Assembly (NCBI GenBank): GCA_027045875.1 | Contig: JALUAG010000082.1 | Span: 1-39,361, forward strand | Source of the DNA: Alphaproteobacteria bacterium | Lineage (GTDB): Bacteria > Pseudomonadota > Alphaproteobacteria > Geminicoccales > Geminicoccaceae | Direction: 5' to 3' | DNA: 39,361 nt | Shown: positions 23,805-31,841 of the stretch, one piece after another | Layout of the letters: each line of letters begins with the position of its first letter | How positions within the stretch are numbered: position 1 is the stretch's first letter | The notes under the pieces: generated by a model | What the model saw: only the letters and a program-made list of their open reading frames with translations | Told to the model about the DNA's origin: nothing | The model's database searches: none | Translations under genes and position numbers: made by a program

Positions 23805-25367
23805 ATGGTCATCTCGCCGACAGCCGGCGGCGGAGATCCCGCCGGCGCGATGCGCCGCATCCCGGCCGCCGACCGCGCCGCCTCCCTGACCGGCCCCCAC
23901 ACCTTCCGCCAGTTCGTCTGGCTGTGGAACGTGGTCCAGCGCCTGCAGACCCCCGAGCTCCACGCCCAGATCGCCCGCTGGCTCGAGGACTGCTGGGACC
24001 GCCGGCGCACGCGCCTGCTGCTGATGGTGTTCCGCAACGCCGGCAAATCGACCCTGGTGGGCCTGTTCTGTGCCTGGCTCCTGATGCGCAACCCCGACCT
24101 GCGGCTGCTCGTGGTCTCGGCCGAACATTCCCTCGCCACCCGGATGACCCGCAACATCCGCCGCATCATCGAGCGCCATCCGATGGTCAAGAAGCTGCTG
24201 CCCGGTCGCCTCACCTCCTGGGCCGCCGATCATCTCACCGTCGATCGCGGCCGCGACCTCCGCGATCCCTCGGTGATGGCGCGCGGTATCGGCGCCAACA
24301 TCACCGGCAGCCGCGCCGATGTCATCATCTGCGACGACGTGGAGGTGCCGCGCAACAGCGACACGCCCGGCAAGCGCGCCGAGCTGCGCGAACGCCTCGC
24401 CGAACTGTCCTTCGTGCTGTCGCCCGGCGGCACCATGCTCTACATCGGCACCCCCCACCATTACCATTCCATCTACGCCGACCGGCCGCTGCCCGAATAC
24501 GGGGAGGAGCGGCCGTTCCTCGACGGCTTCGAGCGGCTGGTGCTGCCGATCTTCGACGAGCGCGGGGCGAGCCGCTGGCCCGAACGCTTCAGCCTCGAGG
24601 ACATCGAGCGCATCCGCAGCGAGGTCGGTCCCGCGCGCTTCCGCAGCCAGATGCTGCTGCAACCGACGCCGCTGCACGAGGTACGCCTCGATCCCGACCG
24701 GCTGCGTCCCTACGAGGAGGAGATCGAGGTCACCGAAGCCAACCGCACCCTCGTGCTGCGCATCGGGGGGCGGCGGATGGTCTCGGCCAGCTGCTGGTGG
24801 GACCCGGCGATGGGCCGGCCCGATGGCGGGGACGCGAGCGTGGTGGCGGCGCTGTTCGTGGACGAGGAGGGACACTTCTACCTCCACGACATCGCCTATC
24901 TGGAAGCCCGCCCGGAAGGCCCCGAGGACGACGAGGCGAGCGCCATGTGCCGCCAGGTGGCCCGCTTCGCGGCCGCTCTCGAGATCCCCTGCATCACCGT
25001 AGAGACCAACGGCCTCGGCAAGTTCCTGCCGACCCTGCTGCGCCGCGAGATCGGGAGGGCGCGCGCCGCCATCAGCGTGCGCGAGCATGTGAGCTCGATC
25101 GCCAAGGATCGCCGCATCCTGGACGCCTTCGATCCGGTGCTGGCGGCCCGGCGCCTGCATGCGCACCGTCGCGTGTGGCGCACTCCCTTCGTCAGCGAGA
25201 TGCGGGAATGGCGGCCCGGCGCCGACTGCCGCGACGACGGCCTCGACGCGGTGGCCGGCTGCCTCGCCAGCGAGCCCGTGCGCCTCGGCACCTTCCCCGT
25301 CCGCCGGGGCCTCGACTGGCGGCCCGGCAGCCGGCCCCAGCGCGCCCGCACCGACTTCCGTCTCTGA
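23805..25367 (+). CDS. Phage terminase large subunit
   Basis: Packaging motor of 520 residues with ATPase and nuclease domains. The Walker A-like motif FRNAGKST ends near residue 83, and Walker B is VIICDD (173-178). The coupling motif lies near TMLYIGTP. The RNase H-like nuclease has D333 in CWWDPAMG, E400 in TVETNG and an acidic DDGLDAVAG near the C-terminus. All key acidic residues are present, so it should be active. Type: T7 gp19-like or a close relative. No small terminase is recognisable nearby. It is the last gene of the block. Confidence 0.95.
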   Translation: MVISPTAGGGDPAGAMRRIPAADRAASLTGPHTFRQFVWLWNVVQRLQTPELHAQIARWLEDCWDRRRTRLLLMVFRNAGKSTLVGLFCAWLLMRNPDLRLLVVSAEHSLATRMTRNIRRIIERHPMVKKLLPGRLTSWAADHLTVDRGRDLRDPSVMARGIGANITGSRADVIICDDVEVPRNSDTPGKRAELRERLAELSFVLSPGGTMLYIGTPHHYHSIYADRPLPEYGEERPFLDGFERLVLPIFDERGASRWPERFSLEDIERIRSEVGPARFRSQMLLQPTPLHEVRLDPDRLRPYEEEIEVTEANRTLVLRIGGRRMVSASCWWDPAMGRPDGGDASVVAALFVDEEGHFYLHDIAYLEARPEGPEDDEASAMCRQVARFAAALEIPCITVETNGLGKFLPTLLRREIGRARAAISVREHVSSIAKDRRILDAFDPVLAARRLHAHRRVWRTPFVSEMREWRPGADCRDDGLDAVAGCLASEPVRLGTFPVRRGLDWRPGSRPQRARTDFRL

Positions 25368-25398
25368 CTCCTCCGAACCGGGGAGCGGCTCCCCGCCC

Positions 25399-25425
25399 GG
25401 CCCGCCGGTCGCCGATCGGCGGGCC
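25399..25425 (+). terminator. Hairpin downstream of the terminase gene
   Basis: GGCCCGCCG (25399-25407) and CGGCGGGCC (25417-25425) form a 9-bp stem with a 9-base loop. A smaller GGGGAGC/GCTCCCC-type hairpin lies just before it (about 25380-25394). There is no T tract. Probably the 3' boundary of the phage-derived transcript. Confidence 0.5.
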
Positions 25426-25511
25426 GTCCTTCTCCGACCGCTTGCCAGCGGCGCCGCCGGCGCGTAAGCCCCGGGCGTGCCGCCACCCGCCCCGAAATCC
25501 GGAAACGCCCC

Positions 25512-26228
25512 ATGCTCCTCTCGGTCCTGGCCCTCGGCTTTCTGATCGGCATGCAGCATGCGCTCGAGGCCGATCATGTGGCGGCGGTGGCGAGCCTCGT
25601 GGACGGGGAGCGTCGGATCGGCGGTATCACGCGCTACGGGGCCTTCTGGGGCATGGGCCATACACTGACGCTGCTGCTCGTGGCGGGTGGCGCCGTGCTG
25701 CTGGGTGTCGGCATCGGCGACTTCTTCGCCAGCAGCGTCGAACTCGCCGTCGGCGTGATGCTGGTCCTGCTCGGCGGCCGCCTGCTGTGGCGCATGCGCC
25801 GCGAGCGCGTTCACTTCCACCTCCACCATCACGGCGACGGGCGCTGGCATCTGCACGCCCACAGCCACGCGGACGATACCGCGCCCCACGATCCCCGGGC
25901 CCACCGCCACGATCACCCCGAGGGACCGCCCTGGAAGGCGCTGGCGGTGGGGCTCATGCACGGCCTCGCCGGCTCCGCGCCGCTCGTGCTGCTGCTCGCC
26001 ACCAGCCTCGGTTCGCCCTGGCTCGCGCTCCTCTACATCGCCATCTTCGGTGCCGGCTCGATCGTCGGCATGGCGGCCCTGAGCATGGCGCTGGCGGTGC
26101 CCCTCGTCTGGTCGGCCCGCTCCATGACCCGCCTCAACCTGTTGCTGCGGCTGGCCATCGGCATCGCCGCGGTGGCCATCGGCATCGACATCGCCGGGAC
26201 CTCCGCCGCCGCCCTCTTCGCGGGCTGA
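25512..26228 (+). CDS. NicO/UreH-type nickel-cobalt transporter family protein
   Basis: Membrane protein of 238 residues with about six helices. The metal-binding signature of the NiCoT/NicO superfamily, HALEADHVAAVASL (H16, D21, H22), is in the first helix, followed by GMGHTLTLL. A long cytoplasmic or periplasmic loop (about residues 100-140) is very His-rich (FHLHHHGDG, HLHAHSHADD, HRHDH) and would bind Ni, Co or Zn. The second half carries LMHGLAGSAPLVLLL. No nickel enzyme lies beside it. ATG 25512 has no strong ribosome binding site. Specificity is unknown. Confidence 0.85.
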   Translation: MLLSVLALGFLIGMQHALEADHVAAVASLVDGERRIGGITRYGAFWGMGHTLTLLLVAGGAVLLGVGIGDFFASSVELAVGVMLVLLGGRLLWRMRRERVHFHLHHHGDGRWHLHAHSHADDTAPHDPRAHRHDHPEGPPWKALAVGLMHGLAGSAPLVLLLATSLGSPWLALLYIAIFGAGSIVGMAALSMALAVPLVWSARSMTRLNLLLRLAIGIAAVAIGIDIAGTSAAALFAG

Positions 26229-26254
26229 TCCCGGGGGCACGGCGGAGGGATCAG
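26225..26254. terminator. Possible bidirectional hairpin between convergent genes
   Basis: CTGATCCC (26225-26232) and GGGATCAG (26247-26254) are perfect inverted repeats that include both stop codons of the facing nicO and nosX genes. Loop of 14 bases, no T run. Confidence 0.4.
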
Positions 26255-27273
26255 ACGCGCCAGTGCTCCTCTCGCCCGTCGGTGTGCAGGATCCAGGCCT
26301 CCACCCCCTCGAGACCGTCGCGCAGCGCCTCGCGCTCGCCGTCCGACATGGCGTAGAGGGCGGTCGAGAGGGCGTCGGCGACCGTCGCCCGCGGGGCCAG
26401 TACCGAGACCGAGAGATAGCGCCGTGCGCTGACGCCGCTTCGCGGATCGAAGAGATGGTGGAACCGCCCCGCGGCGTCGAAGCGGGTACCCGAGCCGGCC
26501 GAGGTGGCGAGCGCCCGGCCCGCGAGCGGCAGCACGCGCAGCAGCCCCTCCCCCCGCGGGTCCCGGATCCCCGCCCGCCACGGCCGTCCGTCCGGATGCC
26601 GGCCGACGGCCCGGATCTCGCCCAGATCCACCAGCACGGTGCGCATGCCTTCGCGCTCGAGGAGATCGGCCACCCGGTCGGTGATGTAGCCCTGGGCGAT
26701 GCCGTTCAGGGTCACCGCCATGCCCCTGCGGGCGAGGGCGATGCCGGTACTCTCGACCCGGAGATCCCGCCAGCCGACGAGTGCGCGGGCGGCTTCCACC
26801 GCCGCCGCCGGGGGACCGGCGGGATCGGCGCCCGGCCGGGCGAAATGCCGGGCGTATAGCCGCCACAGCGGCTGCACCGTGGGATCGAAGGCCCCGCCCG
26901 TGCGCTCGGCGAAGGACCGCGCCGTCGCCAGGAGCTCGACGAGTTCGAGCGGCGGCACCGTGAGCCGCCCCTCCCGGTTGAGCCGCGACAGCGCCGAATC
27001 CTCGCGATAGAGACTGAACACGGCCTCCAGCCGCCGCAGCTCGGCGACCGCCGCCCGCAGCGATCGCCGGGCCTCCCCCGCATCCTCGTGATAGAGGGTG
27101 ATGGAGGCCTCGGCACCGAGGGCGGTGCCGCGCCAGATCTCGGCGGCGGGGCGGCCGCCCGCCGCCGCGCGCAGGATCGGGCCGGCGAGCGCCAGCCCGC
27201 CCGCCACCGCCGTCAGCCGGATCACCCGGCGTCTCGCGATCCGCCCTCCCGCAATCCGAGCCGGTTCGTCCAT
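26251..27273 (-). CDS. nosX: FAD:protein FMN transferase (ApbE/NosX)
   Basis: ApbE-type enzyme of 340 residues that attaches FMN covalently to a Thr in exported proteins, here probably NosR. A twin-arginine-like leader (ARRRVIRLTAVAGGLALAG) is followed by the ApbE core: RLEAVFSLYREDSALSRLN, RTGGAFDPTVQPLW, VTLNGIAQGYITDRVADLL, VDLGEIRAVG, the NosX-type replacement of the usual DLGGD, and VADALSTALYAM. The start is set at ATG 27273 with GGGAG 7 nt upstream; ATG 27291 is an alternative. It lies 1 kb from nosL, separated by the oppositely oriented cysH. Confidence 0.88.
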   Translation of the reverse strand: MDEPARIAGGRIARRRVIRLTAVAGGLALAGPILRAAAGGRPAAEIWRGTALGAEASITLYHEDAGEARRSLRAAVAELRRLEAVFSLYREDSALSRLNREGRLTVPPLELVELLATARSFAERTGGAFDPTVQPLWRLYARHFARPGADPAGPPAAAVEAARALVGWRDLRVESTGIALARRGMAVTLNGIAQGYITDRVADLLEREGMRTVLVDLGEIRAVGRHPDGRPWRAGIRDPRGEGLLRVLPLAGRALATSAGSGTRFDAAGRFHHLFDPRSGVSARRYLSVSVLAPRATVADALSTALYAMSDGEREALRDGLEGVEAWILHTDGREEHWRV

Positions 27274-27452
27274 CCGCTTTCTCCCGAACATCCTGCCCTT
27301 CGCTCACCGTAGCCGGTCGGCATCCGCAGCCTCAGTAATACGCTGGAAAATTGTATTATATATGATCATACTTGCATTCTGATGTGATTCGTGTTCCCGT
27401 TCCATGCGTGCAGTGTCCCTCTCTTCGTTCGTCAGCCTTCGGTCGTACGGCC
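27274..27452. promoter_or_regulatory. AT-rich divergent promoter region of nosX and cysH
   Basis: The stretch 27335-27390 is far more AT-rich than any other part of the window: TTGTATTATATATGATCATA and neighbours. It includes the perfect palindrome TATGATCATA (27361-27370). It should hold promoters for the two divergent genes. No clear FNR, CysB or Rrf2 consensus is visible. Confidence 0.5.
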
Positions 27453-28214
27453 ATGAAGCGTGAAGATTTCCAGCCGGCACCGCGGCGCGCCGCCGACGCC
27501 CCGTTCGAGCCCACCGTCCGGATGCTCGTGGGCATGGAGGGGCTGGAACTCGTGCGGCGGGCCCATCGTGTTTTCGGGCGCGAGGTCGCGCTGGTCTCCT
27601 CCTTCGGCCTGGAAAGCGCGGTCCTCCTCGACATGGTGGCCTCGGTCGACCACGCCTTTCCGGTGATCTTCATCGACACGGGGAAGCTGTTTCCCGAGAC
27701 CCTGGCCTATCGCGCGCGTCTGATCGAACAGCTGGGACTGCGCGACGTGCGCAGCGTGCGGCCCGACCCGCGCCAGCTCGCCCGGCACGATCCGGACGGC
27801 GGCCTGTGGCGCCGCGATTCCGAATTCTGCTGCCATCTGCGCAAGACCGAGCCGCTGCAGCTCGCGCTCGCCGGCTTCAGAGCCTGGATCACGGGCCGCA
27901 AACGCTACCAGGGCGGGCTGCGATCTTCGCTGCCCACCGTCGAGCGCGATCCCGCCTCGGGCTTGGTCAAGCTCAATCCCCTGGCCGGCTGGTCGTTGGA
28001 CGACATCCGGCACTACCGGCGCCTTCGCCAGCTTCCTCCGCATCCGCTGCTGCTCCGCGGCTACGGCTCGGTCGGCTGTGTTCCCTGTACGACGCCCGTC
28101 GAACCGGGCGAACCGGTCCGTGCCGGACGCTGGCGGGGCATCGACCGCACCGAGTGCGGGATCCATCTCGCGCCCGGACGCGCCCTCGGCGAGCGGAGTC
28201 CGGATCTCCGGTGA
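27453..28214 (+). CDS. cysH: Phosphoadenylyl/adenylyl-sulfate reductase
   Basis: Assimilatory enzyme of 253 residues that reduces activated sulfate to sulfite. The [4Fe-4S] ligand pattern of APS-type reductases is complete: CC at 126-127 (DSEFCCHLRK) and C209/C212 in SVGCVPCT. The catalytic redox cysteine C235 is in RTECGIH. The P-loop-like SSFGLESAVLL and FIDTGKLFPET are also present. The cluster cysteines mean that it probably uses APS rather than PAPS. It lies in opposite orientation between nosX and nosL, and no other sulfate gene is near. Confidence 0.95.
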   Translation: MKREDFQPAPRRAADAPFEPTVRMLVGMEGLELVRRAHRVFGREVALVSSFGLESAVLLDMVASVDHAFPVIFIDTGKLFPETLAYRARLIEQLGLRDVRSVRPDPRQLARHDPDGGLWRRDSEFCCHLRKTEPLQLALAGFRAWITGRKRYQGGLRSSLPTVERDPASGLVKLNPLAGWSLDDIRHYRRLRQLPPHPLLLRGYGSVGCVPCTTPVEPGEPVRAGRWRGIDRTECGIHLAPGRALGERSPDLR

Positions 28215-28299
28215 CGGCCCGCGGTCGCGGATCCGAGGCAAGGCCGGCGGATGGCCCGCCGCCGACCCTCTCGCCACGGCCGTCATCGCCGGACCCCCG

Positions 28300-28806
28300 T
28301 CATCCGGTCGGCGCTCCGGACGAGAAGATGTAGTCGTCGGGGATCTCTTCGAAGGTGACGATACGCCCCCCGTAGGTGCGGGCGAAGGCTTCGGCCTTCC
28401 CCCGGTCCGCGAAGGGCACCGCCTCGGGCATGCCCATGCCACCGCGTCGGCGGCTGCCGATCACGTACCAGGCGGTCTCGGCATCGATCCAGCTCCTGTC
28501 GCTGGGCCGGTTCCAGTCGGTGGAGCCCATGTCGTTGACGTAGAAGGCGCGAATGCGGCCGGGTTCGTCCTTCGCCCGCGAGAAGGCGATGCCGTCGCGC
28601 ACCGAGGTGAACCAGAAGGGGTCCTCGCGTCGGGAAAGGAAGATCTGGGCCTTCGGTCCCCTGTGCTCGACCACCACCATGTTGCAGTAATAGCCGAGCG
28701 CGTCCTCGTCCCAGGCGCGCGGCGGCGGCTTGGCCCGCTCCGCTTCGCCGCAGCCGGCGAGCCCGGCGCCCAGCAGCAGGAGAAGCAGGGCGGTGAGCCA
28801 TCGCAT
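28300..28806 (-). CDS. nosL: NosL, copper-binding outer-membrane/periplasmic lipoprotein
   Basis: Cu(I) chaperone of 168 residues for assembly of the CuZ site of N2O reductase. The lipoprotein signal ends in GAGLAGC, lipidated C19. The metal-binding motif YYCNMVVVEH has C41 and M43. Family strands follow: FLSRREDPFWFTSVRDGI, then YVNDMGSTDW, and WYVIGSRRRGGMG near the end with the GGMG loop. It is the last gene of the nos operon, with a 1-bp gap to nosY. Confidence 0.96.
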   Translation of the reverse strand: MRWLTALLLLLLGAGLAGCGEAERAKPPPRAWDEDALGYYCNMVVVEHRGPKAQIFLSRREDPFWFTSVRDGIAFSRAKDEPGRIRAFYVNDMGSTDWNRPSDRSWIDAETAWYVIGSRRRGGMGMPEAVPFADRGKAEAFARTYGGRIVTFEEIPDDYIFSSGAPTG

Positions 28807-28807
28807 C

Positions 28808-29632
28808 TCAGAGGTCCCGTCGCTGCAGGATGACGAGGGTGAGCAGGAGCGGTACCAGCAGCCAGCCGAGCATCGCCGCCACCGGGGCGAGACCGCCGAT
28901 CCCCGCCCTGGCGGCGGCGCCGGCGAGCCCGGCGACGGCGGCCACCGCCCGATCGCCGATCAGGTTGAGGATGCGATAGGCGTCGGTGGGGCTCGCCAGA
29001 AGGAGGGCCACGAACTGGCCGGCGCCGAGAGCGTCGCCGCCCGCGACCAGCAGTCCCAGGAGCGCGAGGTCGTAGAGGACCACCGCGAACAGCCAGAGGC
29101 CGAGAGCCCAGCCGGCGGCGGCACTGCGTTCACGGGCGAGCACGCTCACCAGATAGCCGAGGGCGAGGAACACACCCCCGAGCAGCACCGAACTCGCCAT
29201 CATCGCAAGGTAGGACCCGGCGCCCTCGACATCCCAGCCCCCCGACCAGGCCAGCAGGAGGCCCGCGCTGCCGTATCCCACGAGCACCGCCACCGCGAGG
29301 ATCGCGATGTGACCCAGGAACTTGCCCAGCACCACCTGCCAGCGGGTCACCGGATAGCTCAGGAGCAGCAGCATCGTGCCCCGCTCGAACTCGCCGACCA
29401 GCGCATCGAAGGCCAGCATCAGGGCGATCAGCGGCATCAGATAGACGGTCAGACTCGACAGGCCGGCCACGGCCACCGCGAGCTCTCCGGCCCGGGTGCT
29501 GCCCACCGGGGCCGATCCCAGAAAGGCCAGCGACAGCGCCAGCCCGGCGAAGGACAGGATGGTGCCGAGAACCCAGCGGTTCCTGAGCCCGTCCCGGATC
29601 TCCTTGTCGGCGAGGATCAGGATCGCCTTCAT
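28808..29632 (-). CDS. nosY: NosY, ABC transporter permease of the NosDFY complex
   Basis: Membrane protein of 274 residues with six hydrophobic segments. Family parts are the N-terminal ILADKEIRDGLRNRWVL, LMLAFDALVGEFERGTMLLL, YPVTRWQVVLGKFLGH and SPTDAYRILNL. NosY with NosF powers NosD in copper-sulfur site maturation of NosZ. It overlaps nosF by 4 bp, and the C-terminus ends LQRRDL as in many homologues. Confidence 0.95.
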   Translation of the reverse strand: MKAILILADKEIRDGLRNRWVLGTILSFAGLALSLAFLGSAPVGSTRAGELAVAVAGLSSLTVYLMPLIALMLAFDALVGEFERGTMLLLLSYPVTRWQVVLGKFLGHIAILAVAVLVGYGSAGLLLAWSGGWDVEGAGSYLAMMASSVLLGGVFLALGYLVSVLARERSAAAGWALGLWLFAVVLYDLALLGLLVAGGDALGAGQFVALLLASPTDAYRILNLIGDRAVAAVAGLAGAAARAGIGGLAPVAAMLGWLLVPLLLTLVILQRRDL

Positions 29633-30555
29633 TGCGGCGCCGCCTCCTCGCTGAAACGGTCGTAGATGTCCTCGAGGCTCGGCGGCACGATCTCGATGTC
29701 CTCCACAAGCTCGCCGAGCGCGCTCACCCGCCGCAGCAGATCCATCTTGGTGCCGTTGCGGCAGGCGAACTCGACGCTCCCCGGCGCCACGAGACGCGCC
29801 TCGCCCACTCCGGCGGCGGTGGTCATCAGCTCCTCGACGGCGGATGGTGCCGCCCGCACCCGGATCCGGGTCGGGCAGCCGGCCGCGCGTCGCAGCTCGA
29901 CCAGCGTCCCGCAGGCCACGAGCCGTCCCCGGCGCATGATGGCGATGCGGTCGGTACGGGCCTCGACCTCGCTCAGCGCATGGGAGGAGAGGAGGACGCT
30001 CGTCCCCTGCCGCTGGCGCTCCGCCACCAGCTCGTAGAACTGGCGCTTGAGCACCGGATCGAGGCCCGTGGTGGGTTCGTCGAGCAGCAGCAGCACGGGC
30101 TCTCCGAGGAGCGCCTGGGCCAGTCCCAGCCGCTGCCGCATGCCCTTCGAATAGGCGCGGACCCGCCGGTCCATGGCCGCCCCGAGGCCCACCCGCTCGA
30201 GCAACTCCGGCACGACCGCCACCGACCGACCCTTGAGGCGCGCGTAGAAGGTGAGGAGCTCGCGCCCCGTCATGGTGTCGTGAAACACGACGTTCTCGGG
30301 CAGATAGCCGATCCGCGCCCGCAGTGCCGAAAAGCCCCGCTCCCAGGGATGGCGGCCGCAGATGCGGACATCGCCGGCACTCGGCCGGGTGAGCCCGAGC
30401 ATCACCTTGATGAGGGTCGTCTTGCCGGCACCGTTGTGGCCGAGAAGCGCGAGGCTCTCGCCGGCACCCAGCCGGAGGTCCACCTCCCGCACCACCTCGG
30501 CGGCGCCGTAGCGCTTCGAGACCCCCTCGAGGGCGACGGCCTCGCTGTCGCTCAC
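29629..30555 (-). CDS. nosF: NosF, ABC transporter ATPase of the NosDFY complex
   Basis: ATPase of 308 residues. Walker A is GHNGAGKTT (39-47), the ABC signature YSKGMRQRLG (135-144), Walker B LLLLDEP (155-161) and the H-loop SSHALSE. The last 80 residues form an extra regulatory domain. It overlaps nosD and nosY by 4 bp each, so the three are translated together. Confidence 0.96.
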   Translation of the reverse strand: MSDSEAVALEGVSKRYGAAEVVREVDLRLGAGESLALLGHNGAGKTTLIKVMLGLTRPSAGDVRICGRHPWERGFSALRARIGYLPENVVFHDTMTGRELLTFYARLKGRSVAVVPELLERVGLGAAMDRRVRAYSKGMRQRLGLAQALLGEPVLLLLDEPTTGLDPVLKRQFYELVAERQRQGTSVLLSSHALSEVEARTDRIAIMRRGRLVACGTLVELRRAAGCPTRIRVRAAPSAVEELMTTAAGVGEARLVAPGSVEFACRNGTKMDLLRRVSALGELVEDIEIVPPSLEDIYDRFSEEAAPQ

Positions 30556-31841
30556 GAGAGGGCATCCGCGGGACGGGGAACGGGGATCGCCGGCGGCCGC
30601 ATCAGCGGAAAGCTGTCGGTCACCCCGCCCGGATGGAGGCCCGGGAATTCGCGCTGCGCCCAGCGCAGCAGATGGAGCGCGGGACTGTTGAAAAGCAGCT
30701 TGGCGAGCGGATAGCGCCAGAATATCTGGTCGACGAGATCGTTGGGACGGTAGGGCCGGTCACCGATGCCGTCGCGATCGAGATCGAAACCCAGATAGTC
30801 GCTCCAGTAGTTGCCCCGCCCGTCGCGCGACCATTCGAGATCGCGCGTACCCACGTATTTCACCTGCTCGCGATTGTCGACGAAGGCGTTGCCGTAGATC
30901 CCGTTGCGTTCGGATCCGGCGGTGAAATGGATGCCGATGTCGCATCCCTCGAACCAGTTGGAAGCGAACGTGTTCTTGTTGGAATTGTAGATGAACACGC
31001 ATTTCTCCGCACCACCGCGGACCACGTTGCCGCTGATCACCGAACCGTTCACGTAGTTGAGCAGGATCCCGCGCTGGGCGTCGCCCTCCGACAGATTGCC
31101 GGTCACCTTGAGCCCGGTGGAGAACATCAGCCCGAAACCCATGCTGTTGCCGAGCGACAGGTTGCCCTCGAGACGGCTGTCGTTGGTGTACATGTAGTGC
31201 ACGGCATAGCGCAGGCCACGGAACCTATTGCCGCGGAACAGGTTGTCGCGGCTGGTGGTGACGAAGATGCCGTCCCGGCCCCAGCGGATGTCGTTGTTTT
31301 CGACGATCGAGCCGGGGCTGTTCCAGATCCACACGTCGTCGCCGCGATCGTTCATCCGACGGTAGCGGCGCCCCTCGATCAGGTTGCCGCGCACGACCGC
31401 CTTTTCCGGACCGCGCAGACTGACGCCCATGAGGTTGTCGAGAATGCGGTTGTTCTCGATCACCGCGCCGTCGCCTTCGGCGTCCACCGTGACGCCCGAA
31501 TCCTGCGCGGCGAGATCGGCGCCCGAGTTGCGGATCACGAGGCCCCGCAGCACCACTTCCGGAGCCGAGATCGTGACTGTGCTGCCGGCCCCGCCACCGT
31601 CGATGATCGCTCCCGGCTCGCCGACCAGGGTCACCGTCCTGTCGATGCGCACGGGCCCCCTGTGCACCCCGGGTGCCAGCACCAGCACCTCCCCCGGCGG
31701 CGCCGCCGACAGCGCCACCGACAGCGCATCGCCGCCCGCCGGCACGCGGATCGCGGCCGCCGCGGCGGTGAGCTGCAGGAGGACGAGGCCGGCGGCGCAC
31801 GCCGCCGGCCCCCCGCTCCGAGATGACGTCGATCGAGGCAC
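30552..31841 (-). CDS. nosD: NosD, periplasmic right-handed beta-helix copper maturation protein
   Basis: Exported protein of 429 residues that receives copper from NosL and loads NosZ. The signal peptide (AACAAGLVLLQLTAAAAA) is followed by pectate-lyase-like repeats (IENNRILDNLMGVSLRGPE, VENNDIRWGRDGIFVTTS, NLSEGDAQRGILLNYVNG). The conserved YNSNKNTFASNWFEGCDIGIHF region is present, as is a C-terminal YRPNDLVDQIFWRYPLAKLL. It starts with GTG 31841 immediately after the nosZ stop (TGAGTG). Confidence 0.95.
   Translation of the reverse strand: MPRSTSSRSGGPAACAAGLVLLQLTAAAAAIRVPAGGDALSVALSAAPPGEVLVLAPGVHRGPVRIDRTVTLVGEPGAIIDGGGAGSTVTISAPEVVLRGLVIRNSGADLAAQDSGVTVDAEGDGAVIENNRILDNLMGVSLRGPEKAVVRGNLIEGRRYRRMNDRGDDVWIWNSPGSIVENNDIRWGRDGIFVTTSRDNLFRGNRFRGLRYAVHYMYTNDSRLEGNLSLGNSMGFGLMFSTGLKVTGNLSEGDAQRGILLNYVNGSVISGNVVRGGAEKCVFIYNSNKNTFASNWFEGCDIGIHFTAGSERNGIYGNAFVDNREQVKYVGTRDLEWSRDGRGNYWSDYLGFDLDRDGIGDRPYRPNDLVDQIFWRYPLAKLLFNSPALHLLRWAQREFPGLHPGGVTDSFPLMRPPAIPVPRPADALS

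Larger units (their letters stand above)
16404..25367 (+). mobile_element. Phage-derived short-tail (T7-like) morphogenesis module
   Basis: Ten co-directional, intact genes cover 9 kb with very small gaps or overlaps. Recognisable members in order are portal, Bbp19-like, scaffold, major capsid, small capsid-linked protein, tail tube A, tail tube B, internal-virion-like protein and large terminase. This follows the T7 gene 8-9-10-11-12-14-19 order. Not found are an integrase, att repeats, replication genes, small terminase, holin, recognisable endolysin, large internal virion proteins and tail fibre. GC content matches the flanks. It is either a reduced prophage or a domesticated particle locus; the sequence alone does not decide. 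Confidence 0.8.

Noticed and set aside
23325-26240. Very long open frame on the minus strand across the end of the phage block
   Set aside because: It is antisense to the terminase, internal-virion and nicO genes, has no family-like sequence, and arises from the high GC of the third codon positions on the plus strand.
27361-27370. Palindrome TATGATCATA as an FNR or CRP site for nosX/cysH
   Set aside because: It lacks the TTGAT-N4-ATCAA or TGTGA-N6-TCACA pattern; AT-richness alone can explain a 10-bp palindrome.
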